A DNA stretch of 64,000 nt from assembly GCA_037367355.1 (NCBI GenBank), contig CM074701.1, positions 2,852,001 to 2,916,000 on the forward strand, in the 5' to 3' direction. The DNA is from Neoscytalidium dimidiatum. Taxonomy: Eukaryota > Ascomycota > Dothideomycetes > Botryosphaeriales > Botryosphaeriaceae. A program made the translations under genes and the position numbers. Numbering within the stretch: the first letter of the stretch is position 1; every line of letters starts with the position of its first letter. Shown here piece by piece: positions 22,709 to 33,421 of this stretch. The notes beneath the pieces are model-generated. The model had not been told where the DNA came from, searched no databases, and saw only the letters and a list, made by a program, of their open reading frames with translations.

Positions 22709-23731
22709 ATGCCTCCGCCTAAAAAGGCCCTGATCATTGGTGCTGGAGGCTTCCTAGGCTACGCAATGAGCTCTGCCTACCTCCGACACGGATGGGAGGC
22801 CTATGGGCTGATCCGCAACGATAAACATGCCCAAAGACTCGCGGCAGATGAGATCGTCCCCATCGTCGGTTCTCTAGACGACACCTCCCTTCCCAGCAGC
22901 CTCGAAGCCACGGCGCAGTACTTCAACACCGTCGTCGTCTCCATCGATCAGATCTGGGAGTTCCTCCCACTGCTTGAATCCATCATCCGCCTCTCGCACT
23001 CCATCGCTGAGTTTAGCAAAAAGCACGGTGTTAAGCCCCTCGTCTTCCTCACCTCCGGCATGAAGGATCACGGCGAGACCGGCCTCGACGGGGCGCCCGG
23101 CCTGCGCCCAATCACGGAAGAGACCCCGTTGAACCCACCGGAGGCCTCGAGGGAGAGGGCGCTGAGCGTCGGCAAGATCCTAGAACACGGTGACGTCTTC
23201 GACGGTGTTGTGGTGCGGCCTCCGAACTTGTACGGCCTGAGCGGCAGTGTCTACGGTTATTTCTTCATGCTCGCGGAGAGGGCTCAGAAGACCGGCGTGC
23301 TTGAGTTGCCCGCCGACTCAAGGACCATCCTGCATAGCGCGCATGTCGAGGACTGCGCCGAGGCGTACGTTGCGCTTTCCGACGACAGCATCCGGGACAA
23401 GGTCCGCGGACAGAACTTCAACATCGCTGGATCGCGCTACGAGACGCTCGGCGGCATAGCGGAGGCCCTTGTGAGAGAGTACGGCATTCCTGGGGGCGCG
23501 GTGTTCAAACCGGAGGAGAGGAAGGTTGGGCAACTCGGTCTGGACTTTTTCATTTTGGGATTCTCGGAGTGGATCTCTTCTGAGAAGATCAGGAAGCTAT
23601 CAGGTTGGGGCGATAAGCGGGCACTGTTCTCCGAGAAGATCCATCTGTATCGCCAGGCGTTTGAAGCTGCGGTAGCACAAAACCATCCGGGCATCCAAAG
23701 TCTTCAGGGTCTGCTGGCGCTTCAACAATGA
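22709..23731 (+). CDS. Atypical NAD(P)-binding epimerase/dehydratase (extended SDR)
   Basis: Intronless 340-aa protein starting at the ATG at 22709. The N terminus carries a Rossmann nucleotide motif (IIGAGGFLGYA), with VVSIDQIWEFL and PLVFLTSGMKDHG following, then VVVRPPNLYGLSG and NFNIAGSRYETLGGIAEALV, as in NAD-dependent epimerase/dehydratases and NmrA-related proteins. Where classical members have YxxxK, this one has LSVGK, so the catalytic tyrosine seems absent. It sits between the hydroxylase and the FAH hydrolase in the gentisate cluster. No step of the standard pathway needs an SDR, so its role is open: an accessory redox step, a redox sensor, or a passenger gene. Confidence 0.8.
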   Translation: MPPPKKALIIGAGGFLGYAMSSAYLRHGWEAYGLIRNDKHAQRLAADEIVPIVGSLDDTSLPSSLEATAQYFNTVVVSIDQIWEFLPLLESIIRLSHSIAEFSKKHGVKPLVFLTSGMKDHGETGLDGAPGLRPITEETPLNPPEASRERALSVGKILEHGDVFDGVVVRPPNLYGLSGSVYGYFFMLAERAQKTGVLELPADSRTILHSAHVEDCAEAYVALSDDSIRDKVRGQNFNIAGSRYETLGGIAEALVREYGIPGGAVFKPEERKVGQLGLDFFILGFSEWISSEKIRKLSGWGDKRALFSEKIHLYRQAFEAAVAQNHPGIQSLQGLLALQQ

Positions 23732-23829
23732 GGGGGGCCTCGTGCATTCAAAGTTTGATTTTCATTGTCTTTGCTCGCTTAACTTGCATTCGTCGGCGTG
23801 CGGCTAGATCAGCAGCTTCTGTAGACTGT

Positions 23830-24854
23830 TCATGCAAACTTCACCCCGTTACGCAGCGTTCCAATCTTCGAAATCTGCACTTCCACCGTCGTTCCCGGCA
23901 CAAGATACTTTGGCGGCTTCAGGCCAGCACCCACACCTGCGCAATCAATCAGCAAACCGAAAAGCTCCTCAACCCGCAAGGCGCACTCACCTCCCGGCGT
24001 CCCCGTCATGATCACCGTCCCCTTCTTCAACGTCGTCCCGCTCGACAGGTACGACACGATGTACGGCACGGTGAACAGCAGGTCGGCCACCTCGGTGTCC
24101 TGCCTCACCTCGCCGTCCACGATGGTCCGCAGCCGCAGCGCGGCGGGATCGCCGACGGCCTCGCTCGCGACGAGCGCCGGGCCGAGCGGGGCGTACGTGT
24201 CGAAGCCCTTGGAGAAGCCCCACTGCGGCACGCTGCCGGCGAGCGCGGGATCGCGCTGCAGCCGGCGCGACGAGACGTCGTTGCCGGCGGTGTAGGCGGC
24301 GACGTAGTCGAGGGCGTCGGCCTCGGCGACGTCCTTGGCGTCCCGGCCCAGCACGACGCACAGCTCGCCCTCGTAGTCGGCCTGGTCGTCCTGGGCGATC
24401 TTGGGGATGACGACGTCGGCGCCGTGGTCGTGGACGGCGGTGTTGGGCTTGAAGAAGAGGGAGGGGAAGGGCGGCGGGGTGCGGCCGGCTTCCTTGACTG
24501 GCGGGTGCGTTTTTAGTGGGGTGTGCCCGCACGTGCTGCGTGGCTGGTGGTGGGTGTGCTTTGCTTGTGCTTACTGTGGGTTTTGTAGTTCAGGCCGATG
24601 CAGCGCACGATGGGCACGTCCTCTTGGGCCAGCGGGCCGAGGAGCTTCTGGACGGTGGCGATCTCGTCGGTGACCTTGGTGGCGCCGGCGGTGTCGTAGA
24701 GGTCCTTTCCCGAGATGACTTTCGCCTTGAGCTTCGTGTCTGCGGTCGTGGTTCCCAGGTCGAAGTCCGGATTGGGCAAGATGGGCTCGCCGTACAGGGT
24801 CCGGCCGTCGGTTGCGACGAAACGGATCAGCCTCTGCCACGCGGTCTTCATCAT
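23830..24854 (-). CDS. Fumarylacetoacetase-family hydrolase, probable fumarylpyruvate hydrolase
   Basis: Predicted 297-aa member of the FAH family. Exons 24854-24575, 24497-23991 and 23936-23830. Diagnostic blocks: IVRCIGLNYKTH joined to IKEAGRTPPPFPSLFFKP across intron 1, the metal-ligand region DYEGELCVVLGRDA, AGNDVSSRRLQ, then QWGFSKGFDTYAPLGP, TVIMTGTPGGVGAGLKPP and VEVQISKIGTLRN. Next to gentisate dioxygenase it most likely cleaves fumarylpyruvate (or maleylpyruvate directly) to fumarate/maleate and pyruvate. No maleylpyruvate isomerase is seen in the window. Intron 2 is 54 nt, a multiple of three without a stop, so retention would insert 18 residues just after GTPG. It is convergent with the SDR gene and divergent from the regulator. 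Confidence 0.9.
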
Positions 24855-25410
24855 ACGAGTGCTCAAGCCGCTGTCTCGGAAAACGGGTGAAAAGGTACTG
24901 GCAGCATCTCACGAACAGACGGGACAATGGCAAATCTTGAATCAATCGACGTGCAGACGTGACGTGCGCTAGCCGGGGGCATGGTGCAGAGCGGCAGCGC
25001 AGCCAGGCTGGGCGGGGACAGATCGGGAGGGCCCCTCCGCTCTCTCCCCGCCGTAAACCACCAACCAACCACACCAGCAGCACCTTTCTGGACTGCGCCG
25101 CGCCTCCATCGTGCACGTAAGCCACACTAAAATAGCTCGTATACGAGATCAACGAGATTCCCATTAGAATGTGTGGCGCACCAGCCTCTGCCGCCTGGCA
25201 GCGTCGGCCTATTCTTCTTGCCAAAACAGCGGTTCCTGGCCCCGCGCTAACCAGCTAGCTAAACCCGCTGCCCGTCCGTTTACATGAAATAACCTCCACT
25301 CCCTTCGCTTCCCCGACAACCCTCCTAACCTTTCCATACCCGACATTTCTTTCCTTGTCCGTCGTCCATCGCGATCCATCTCCACTTTTGTCGTCCCTTT
25401 CCCGAAACCA
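24855..25410. promoter_or_regulatory. Divergent promoter, FAH hydrolase / Zn2Cys6 regulator
   Basis: 556 bp separating two divergent start codons. Contains the shared motif at 25013-25028. The regulator side (25230-25410) is pyrimidine-rich, as in many fungal core promoters. Confidence 0.6.
25013..25028 (+). promoter_or_regulatory. Candidate zinc-cluster binding site, CGG-N8-CGG
   Basis: Second perfect copy of CGGGGACAGATCGGGA, about 160 bp upstream of the FAH ATG and 380 bp upstream of the regulator ATG. The flanks differ from those of the first copy, so it is not part of a longer duplication. Confidence 0.55.
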
Positions 25411-28108
25411 ATGCCTCCCCGACGCCCGGCAGACACGGGAGATGATTCGGACAGCCTGGATCGAGGAGTCGTCCCAGGCAGCAGCAAGAGGCGCCGCATC
25501 GCCCTGGCCTGTTCGACTTGCCGGTGCAGGAAGTCCCGGGTACGCCCGCCCATCAGCGTCCCCGCCTCCGGCTCCTTCCCGATGCTGACCGTCAGCAGTG
25601 CGATGGCAAGCGGCCCAAGTGCTCGGGCTGCGAAGCCCTAGGCTTCGAGTGCAGCTATGTCCAGTCATCATCCTCTTCAAACGTGATCGTGGGCAAGGAG
25701 TACCTCACCGACCTTGAGGCTCGCTTGGAGCGCGTGGAATCACGCCTCTCTGCCACTGAGCAAGGGAGGCTGCTACCAAGCCCGTCCAACAGCTTGCCGC
25801 CTTCTTCCCAGTATCAATCTCATCAACACGAGCAGCTAGAGGACTCGGAGACAGTCGCGTCTGTCCAGCGGGCTACGCCGTCGTCGGCAGATATCACTTT
25901 TCAGTATGAGCACCGTAGCGACGAAGCAGAAGGCGCCACCGACGGCATCGGCTCCCTCAGTTTCGCAGATGAGGAAGATTCGGCTTTCTTGGGGCCCTCG
26001 TCCAACATTGCCTTCATGCGCCACCTCGGCCCGGCTCTGGCACGGATATCGCCCACAGCCGCCCGCATCTCTGACATGAACATGCCTCACGCTTCGTTCG
26101 CTACCTCGCGACCTTTGGAAGGCGACATGATCAGGGCATCGAGACGAGCGTCTCTGTCTGGCCACAACAATCTCCAGCAGCGCGATGGCGTTTCTGGTGG
26201 TTCTTTAGCTGACAAGCCCAGGAGTCACGGCAACAGTGCCTTCAGCTTGCCTCCCGAGCCCGAAGTGCAGCGATTGATGGACGCGTACTTCTCCAACACC
26301 GGCCTCCTTTTTCCCTTCATCCACGAAGGAACGTTCCGACAGAGATACGATGAGATGAAACGCAGAGGGATGTCCTCGGTGCAGAAAACCTGGCTGGCGC
26401 TGCTCAACATGGTACTGGCATTCGCCATCAGCACTTCGTCCGACTCGTCATACCTCGAGCGGCAAAAAGAGTCGGATGTCTTTTACCGCCGATCAATTGC
26501 ACTGTGTAGAGAGCAAATGCTGCGTGCCTCCAGCCTGGAGACGGTGCAGCTGCAGCTCCTCACGAGCCAGTACCTGCAGGGCTCGCACAAGTCATTGCAG
26601 ACCTGGATGGTGCACGGCCTCGCCATTAAGGGAGCATTTCAGCTCGGTCTGCATTGCCAAGACCTTTCCGCAGCCTTCACCCCGCTAGAGCGAGAGTATA
26701 GGAAACGGGTGTGGTACGGATGCGTCCTCCTCGATCGCACCCTCAGCATGACCTTCGGTCGGCCGCCATCGATCCCGGAGGAATACATCAGAATCGACAT
26801 CCCGGCACCCGAGCCCCCACTCGCAAACACTTCTCCCTACTCCGCCGCCGCCGCCGCCGACCAGCACACCAAAACCATCAGCCTATCCTTCTTCAACGCC
26901 ACCATCTCCCTCTACGCCATCCTCAACCAGACCATCACCCGCTGCTACGACTCCAACCTCGGCTGCACCACCGCCGCCCCCATCCCCGTCACCGAAACCG
27001 TCAACCGCGTCTACGCCCTCGAAACCCAGCTGCAAGACTGGCGCGCCAGCCTGCCCCCCGAACTCCGCTACACGCCCGCCAGCACGCCGACCAACGACAT
27101 CCGCCATGACCTCCACCCCCCGGCCATTCACACGCGCGCCACCACCGTCCTGACCCTCCGCTACCACAACCTCCGCATCCTCGTCCACCGCCCCATCCTG
27201 ACCTCCATCCTCGACACCGCCGGCGTCCCCGTCGCGACGAACCGGCCCCGGGCCCGCCAGGCCGCCTCCCACCAGCAGCCCGCCCTCCTCCTCCTCAAGC
27301 AGGTCGGCGCCTACAATCTCAACTGCAGCCTCGAGTCCGCCCTCGACATCGTCGCCGTCGTGCGCGCCGCGCTGCTCCTGCCCGCAGACGCGCCGCAGGG
27401 CCGGCAGTCCGCCTCCCCGCTCGGCGCCTGGTGGTTCACGCTGTACTACACGTTCAACGCGGCGCTGGTCATCGCGGCGACGCTGGTGATACGGTTGACG
27501 GAGAGACAGACGACGACAACTACGACGATGAGCATGTCGGGGTTGATGGGCAGCAGCGCGTGGAGCCGTACCGAGGGGGAAGCCATGGCCGCGCTGGAGG
27601 CCGCGGCCGAGGCGCTCGCGGCGCTGGACAGCGGCAACAGGATGGTCGGGAAGTGTCGGCGGCACCTGGGCGGGTTGGTCGCCGCGTTGGGGAGTGTTTG
27701 TGAGTTTCTTCTGCCTTTTTCCTGACGATTTGATTTTTTTTCCCCCCTCCCCTTCCCCTTCGGAAGGAGAACGTGGCGTCGGGAATGATCACTGACGATG
27801 CTTGTTTCGCAGTCGCCGCAAAGGACGAGCCGCACCTGGAGTCCTACTCGAGCTTGATGTCGCCGCCGCCGCCGACCGCCGGGCCGGCCGGTACTGCCGT
27901 TGCCGCGTCGGGTTGCACCGGCGCGGGCGCCCGCAGCATGGCGGCCGAGCAGTTGGGCGGAGCGCCGCCGGATGCGCCGGACCTGGGGAATCCGTTCAAC
28001 GCCGGTAGTAGCGGCGGCGGGCCGTTCGGGACCAGCCCGATGGGCGTGGAGTTGGGCGAGTTCATGACGGATATGGATGCGGAGATTCTGAACCTGTTCT
28101 TCTCGTGA
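25411..28108 (+). CDS. Zn2Cys6 transcription factor, probable regulator of the gentisate cluster
   Basis: Predicted 841-aa zinc-cluster activator. Exons 25411-25539, 25599-27699 and 27813-28108. Intron 1 (59 nt) falls inside the DNA-binding domain, after CRKSR; splicing restores six cysteines at residues 34, 37, 44, 51, 54 and 61 (C-x2-C-x6-C-x6-C-x2-C-x6-C). A leucine-containing linker helix (DLEARLERVESRLSATEQ) follows. The central fungal-specific transcription factor domain includes LLFPFIHEGTFRQRYDEM, GLAIKGAFQLGLHCQ and RVWYGCVLLDRTLSMTFGRP. The last exon is Gly/Pro-rich and ends in an acidic/hydrophobic tail (FMTDMDAEILNLFFS) that could act in activation. Position at the end of the catabolic cluster and the CGG-N8-CGG motif in two cluster promoters suggest it is the pathway regulator; that is inference. 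Confidence 0.9.
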
Positions 28109-28949
28109 GAAGTGCCGGTTGATTGGTCGGTTGGTTGGCGCAAGCCGGAAAAGCGATTTGTTGTTCTTTGGCGCATGGCTTTTTTTTTTTTTGGTGGGTG
28201 GGTGGCTTTCTATCGGCACAAATGTGGTTGTTGGGGAGGCTGTCTCACGGTGAGGTACTCAGGTGGCTCACTGTCTGTAACATTGCTCAGATTTGAGAGG
28301 TTGGATCTGAAAGTGTTGCTGTGGTAAACAACGATGCGTTCACAGAGTCGAAGCAATCGTATGGTTACGCGTGCCACCTTTTTTTTTTTTTCCCCAAAGG
28401 CATACGCCTGGAAGATTGCTTCAGCCGTTTGGTTTGTGACATTGCGGTTGCAATAACATAGGAGCGGGCCGTGGAGGAACGGTTTTAGCCGTCGTGGCAG
28501 TGCCGCTTTATGATAGACGGATGACGTTAAGGACCGACTTACTAGTTGCGCTTGACGTACGATAGCAGGTCAGCTATGGCGATAGTAACATCGGAAGACC
28601 TTCGATATCTATTACGTTTAGTCTCTATATTAGAATATTAAAAAATCTGAGAGAGTAGGCAGATACTGAAGAGCTTAGAGGAGGCAAAGTCTAGATACGT
28701 TGAACGATACCGAATGAAAATGGAGAAAGTCACCCTGAAGATCAATGAGACCGCCAAAGGAGCCTAGCCACGTAGCAGTGAATACACAGAGCCGAGCAGC
28801 GATCGAGAGATTCGACACCCGCCGGGAACGAACGCCAAGCCTGGCAGCACCGCAGCATCCTGGCCAGCACGGCGCGCTCGAACGAAACCCTAATCGGTAA
28901 CTGCGCGACCGTGCGAGTCAAAGCAAATCGAAAAGCGCCAAAATGGACA
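28109..28949. other. Intergenic region downstream of the regulator
   Basis: Two T-rich runs (near 28180 and 28379-28391) and a short AT-rich patch near 28600-28650. No gene is recognised. Confidence 0.5.
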
Positions 28950-29130
28950 ACCCAACGTGCTAATCATAACCAATTTAGTCGATGCACATGATGTGCAGCG
29001 TCTCCCACAATTGCCAACCTTCCAGTTTGGGCAAAGCACGTCTGGAATCCATGGGAGTAATGCCGCATATCTCGGCAACGCAATGCGGACAGTGATGTGG
29101 GATCCACATTGGACGATCGACCTCACAAAT
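28950..29130 (-). pseudogene. Relic of an FAD-dependent monooxygenase
   Basis: On the minus strand, one frame between about 29125 and 28970 reads MRHYSHGFQTCFAQTGRLAI followed by VGDAAHHVHRLN. This is the C-terminal GD motif of class A flavin hydroxylases (GDAAH), with the usual preceding RH-S-FQ segment. A stop follows shortly and another precedes it, and no FAD-binding GxGxxG motif was found nearby, so only a fragment is left. It lies 0.9 kb beyond the gentisate-cluster regulator and may be the remains of a further hydroxylase of that cluster. Confidence 0.6.
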
Positions 29131-30425
29131 CTTACCCCGATAGAGAGTGCTCAGGCCCTTCCTGAGGCTTCCCTTCAGCTGAACGGAGAATCCACGATGG
29201 TGACACCAGAAAGTATACCAGTTCCCAGCTCTGTTATGGTCACCACCGAGCCGACTCGAAGATCACGGTGTTTAATTCTCGGACTGCCCTCGACTTCGAG
29301 AAGGATAATTGTGGTAAGAAGGTACTCTTTAGGAAGTAATGCGGTATTGATTTGGCGGGAGACAAGCCATACAAGTTTGCCTCTGAGCACATTCTTCATT
29401 CCCTAGTTAGCGCATTCCCATAATGAGTTCCTGGCCTGGCGTTGAGCCGCGCGTGCGTAGCAAGGTCACTTATTTAGGGGGGCGCCCTTCCTATACAACG
29501 CGGTTATTGTTCTTTACTGTCTTGCACAACTGATTGGCATTACTAACGGCAATAAGGATGGCCTTGTTCGAATCCGCGACATGAGAGAAAAGAGTGGCAG
29601 CAGCAGGAAGCTGGTTGATGAGGTAAATGGGAGAAGAGCTCAACAATATATGAAGAAGTAACAATGTTACAGTTATAGCCGAGCTTGAAGACTGCTGTTG
29701 GCGCCCCAGCGCGAATAATTATAACGGTGTGCGGCTCGCCATATAGGTTTGCCCCCCTCCTTAAGATATTACGAAAGTAATACATCAGTAGATAGAGCTT
29801 TAAGTTATGCTAGCTCTACCTACTTAAGTCGCAAAGCGAGGTTATCTAAAATGAGTTGCTTTTGTTTTACAATCCCTAGGGTAGCCCTGTTAGGTTGCTC
29901 TTTTGGAATAGCCGGTAGCGGCCCGACCTTCCGCAAGCCGCCCTGCGACGTACTAACCCTACCTGTTACTCTCGCTAGAGAATAGAGCTGAATAGTGTGG
30001 CGCAGTGGCTTTCGAGGGCATGGGGTTTTCCGAAACACATCCTAGCGAAATGATCCCCAGTGCACATTGTTATTACCCCAGCCGTGCATAGTCGATCGTT
30101 ACCAGCTATAAGCTGCGCTATATGGCCGCTAAGCAAAGATGGCGGGCGGGACGCAAGGTTCAGCTTCAGCCACTTCGGCGACGGCATCCTTTCCAGTTGG
30201 CCGAGTGCCCCTGTTTCCAGTAGCGTCAGCCCATTACATGCATGTCTATGTGACGGAAGGCAATCACCAGAGCGTTTCCAATGCTGTGCGTGAATTTCTA
30301 CCTGAGCAGTGATATTGCCGCGCACTGAACCGTCCCCAAACGCTTTCTAATAAATTCTCTGGTGCCAGTTCTGTGCTCAGTTTCTTTCGGACGACTAGAG
30401 TCTACCCTTTTCACTTGGAGACATC
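29131..30425. other. Degenerate, partly AT-rich intergenic region
   Basis: Contains short open frames (28957-29406 plus, 29175-29399 minus, 29543-29785 minus) without recognisable domains. The 29.5-29.9 kb part is AT-rich and looks decayed. No gene is supported. Confidence 0.45.
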
Positions 30426-31823
30426 ATGCAGCCTAATACTCCTCAACCGCGTCTAGTCGGAGTCATTCCGCCCCCGCCGGGCGTGACACCAGACTTTGTC
30501 AAGCCAGCGTATAATGCCCAGGGGTTTCTGGCTGTGCACGCCGCCTTTGCAGCTATGTCTACGGCTTTTACTGCTCTACGGCTATACACTACGCGCTTCG
30601 TTACACGCAAAATGGGGCTTGACGATTGTAAGAATCCTTTCTTAGTATATACACTAAGATAGTCATCGCTAACCTTTACAGGCCTGATTATTTTCTCTTG
30701 GGTAAAGGCTATCATACCTCGTAAATGTCTCGGCTAATTTTTACTTTAGCTTCTAGCCTTGAGTTCATCTATCACCGCCTGCATGTGTATGCGCACCGAA
30801 CACTCGGATTCGCACTTGGCTGAGCTAGATGCAGTACTTCGCTACGGACTAGGGTATCATTTATGGGAGGTCCCATTTTCCAGATTTAATAATCACTACC
30901 TGAAAGTAAGAATCTTCCTCTACGGTTTTTCCAAGGCTATATATCTAATAAGAGCTTAAATAAAAGATTGGCGCCATATCCGGAACATTCTACGGTATCT
31001 CAATTATGTTCGTCAAGCTCTCAATATTGATTTTCTACCTACGCTTTTCGCAGGCAACGCGCATCAGAATAACTGTCTACGTTACTATGACAATTGTCGT
31101 TGCATACAGCGTTCCGATGTCATTCGAATGGCTGTACGCTTGCCGGCCAATCGCTAAATACTGGGATTCAACAGTAACGGGCGGTTCCTGCATCGACTGG
31201 TTGAAAATTACTGTCGCCAGCGGCGTCTTAAATACGGTCACAGACGCTATGATCCTTGTTCTGCCTATTTGGATGCTATGGAAACTGAAAGTCCCGAAGA
31301 GGCAAAAGATTGGGGTGATGCTAACGCTGATGACAGGAGGATTGTACGTCCTAAATCAACCGAGCGCATCGAAAGGGTCTAACGCGAGCATCAGTGTCTT
31401 AGCCGTCAGCATTGTCAGGGTAACGGCAACAGCCGACGGAATCAGGACTATGGATATCACCTGGGCCGGCACGAACATTGGAGCGTGGTGGTAAGCAGAC
31501 TATGTTCCCCTCTTCTGCACGCCCCTGACCGAATGAAGATGTCTAATATTCGCAGGGCTATCGAGTTGCACGTTGCCATCATTTGCGCATGTCTCCCGGA
31601 AGGGAAGCCATTTCTTCGCAGACACTTCCCTAAGGTGCTCGGATCCAGGCAAAATTCTCATGGAGGCACAAGGAGCTATACACGCACGAGGAGTCCTACG
31701 CGGAGGTCCGTGCATCTTAAAGCATTCTCCGTAAAGCATACAGACGAGATTCCGCTCTGCGAATCACCTAAAGGGGTCAGGCGTGGTGAGCATCCTAACA
31801 CGTCTGTCGATGCACCAAGTTAA
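30426..31823 (+). CDS. Fungal rhodopsin-like 7TM integral membrane protein
   Basis: Predicted 372-aa member of the large fungal rhodopsin/SAT4-like membrane family (PF20684 type). Six exons: 30426-30627, 30682-30701, 30750-30905, 30967-31343, 31395-31490 and 31556-31823; the second is only 20 nt. Family signs are an N-terminal VHAAFAAMSTAFTALRLYTT segment with TRKMGLDDC, FVKLSILIFYLRF, EWLYACRPIAKYWD, CIDWLKITVASGVLNTVTDA and MILVLPIWMLWKLKVPKRQK. After the last membrane segment TWAGTNIGAWWAIELHVAII runs into ICACLP. The tail is basic. The 51-nt intron at 31344-31394 is stop-free and in frame; without removing it the protein would carry an uncharacteristic insertion, so splicing is preferred. 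The retinal lysine of true rhodopsins is not a feature of this family. Ligand unknown. Confidence 0.85.
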
Positions 31824-33421
31824 CGAATGATATAGAATTATCTCAGACGATTGAGCCGCCCTGTTCGGTAGAGCAGACGGAATTACACCATTGTAGCCCC
31901 GTGTAGTTACGAATGGTTTGCGACAGCGCCAGCCTACTTGTTCCCGTGCGGGCATAGGAGGTGGTGGCCGGAGGATAATGGCCAGCTTTATTGCGGAATG
32001 TTTGATCGGGATTAGGGTACGCATATCCTTTTAGACATAGGCTTCAACGTCCGAAGTGCAGCAGACGTGTGAAGATTGATGAGGGCCTTCGGCGTATCGG
32101 TCTTCTAGTCAGATCTAATTCAGAGGGCGAATCTTTCCTTTTCGGCTTCCAACAAGCGCGCCAGATATTGAATCCTTAGTTCTTCCTCATCGTGACATTG
32201 TAACACGACAGGATGTTCAGTTAGTCGTTCCAACGGAGCGTTAGACACTTCTAGTCGGATTCGTGACAGCTTATCTCACATAGGGAATGGAGAAATGAAC
32301 GCGAAACCTAATAGGGGGCAGCAGATCTAAGAGAGTTAGCGTAGGACCGAGGCAAGCATACCGAAGGAGGGACAAAGATAGCCCTGCACGTTGCGGCGTA
32401 GCCTTCCCTAACCCCCCCAGGCTTCTACAAACGTTTCCGTGTGAGAGCAGCCTTAATGGCAGCTGAACGCCTCGCAGTAGGTCCCGTAGGAGTATGCTTC
32501 TGCTTTTCCACAGCCCATAGCGGAGGGGGAGCCGGACCAAAGACAGACCCAGAGCCAAGACGGACCCGGACCCAAGACGGACCAGTCCGTTACATAAAGT
32601 AGCAGAGGGTCGTTACCGAAGCTGCGGCTCAAAAACTGGAGCACTCCCGCGTCGACAGAAATTGTGCCACCGTACCAAGCCTTACCACTCCGCTGGAAGC
32701 GAAAATCCGTAGGGTATGATGTGTTGGACGGCGTGCAGCAGGCCCCGGCAACAACTCACGACCACCTACCCCGAAGACACAACGGTTTTAAGGCGGCGAC
32801 AGGGCGGTGCAGCAACTACGCAGAAATATGTCATCCCTGCTGTATAGGCGATTTTTCCAGAGAAAAGGGCGCCTACCGCATTGTCGAACGCAACGGGTAA
32901 CGAGTGTTGACGAGCCGTGCGTTGTGGTGTACAACGTTGCCCAGGACTTTCCTGAGACAAGCGCGCGCCAACTTTAACTATACCATTCTTCGCGAGCGCG
33001 CTTTGTAAGCGCTAAGCCATTTCCCGCGGTGCTTTCGAGGGCAGACTTGAAACTGCTCCAATCGTTTTCTTGATCGACTTACCGCATTTACCACCGAATA
33101 TCCCAACTAGACGTGTTACGGGGCAGGGTGAGGCATAGCATAAGGAAAGCGCAGGAGGCGCCCGGGACTGTCGCCACCCACCTTTACTCTAAAACTATAT
33201 ATCCGGTGGTTCGTAATAACAAAATCTATATTAACTTTAAATTTGGGTTAAGTACAACCGCTATTATAGGACAAGGCGCGTTGCCAAGGGTAATTACTTA
33301 GCGGTATACCTAAGAGGTATATAGAAGCGGTAGGCATCACGGGTTCGTATATATAACGGGAGTGGTGAGAGGTAGGCCTCAAACGCAACTCGGTTTAACT
33401 TGAATCATATCTAGAGACAGT
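31824..33421. other. Gene-poor stretch
   Basis: No supported gene. 33190-33360 is AT-rich. Short ORFs at 32271-32558 (minus) and 32664-32900 (plus) show no domain. Confidence 0.5.

Noticed and set aside
26883..27665. 260-codon ORF antisense to the Zn2Cys6 gene
   Set aside because: Gly/Val/Asp-rich shadow ORF; the plus strand encodes a recognisable regulator domain here.
29175..29399. 75-codon minus-strand ORF as an N-terminal part of the flavin hydroxylase relic
   Set aside because: Sequence is hydrophobic and strand-rich but has no FAD motif; the link to the relic cannot be shown.
29540..29600. Possible tRNA T-arm (GTTCGAATCC-like)
   Set aside because: No matching acceptor stem or D- and anticodon arms could be folded around it.
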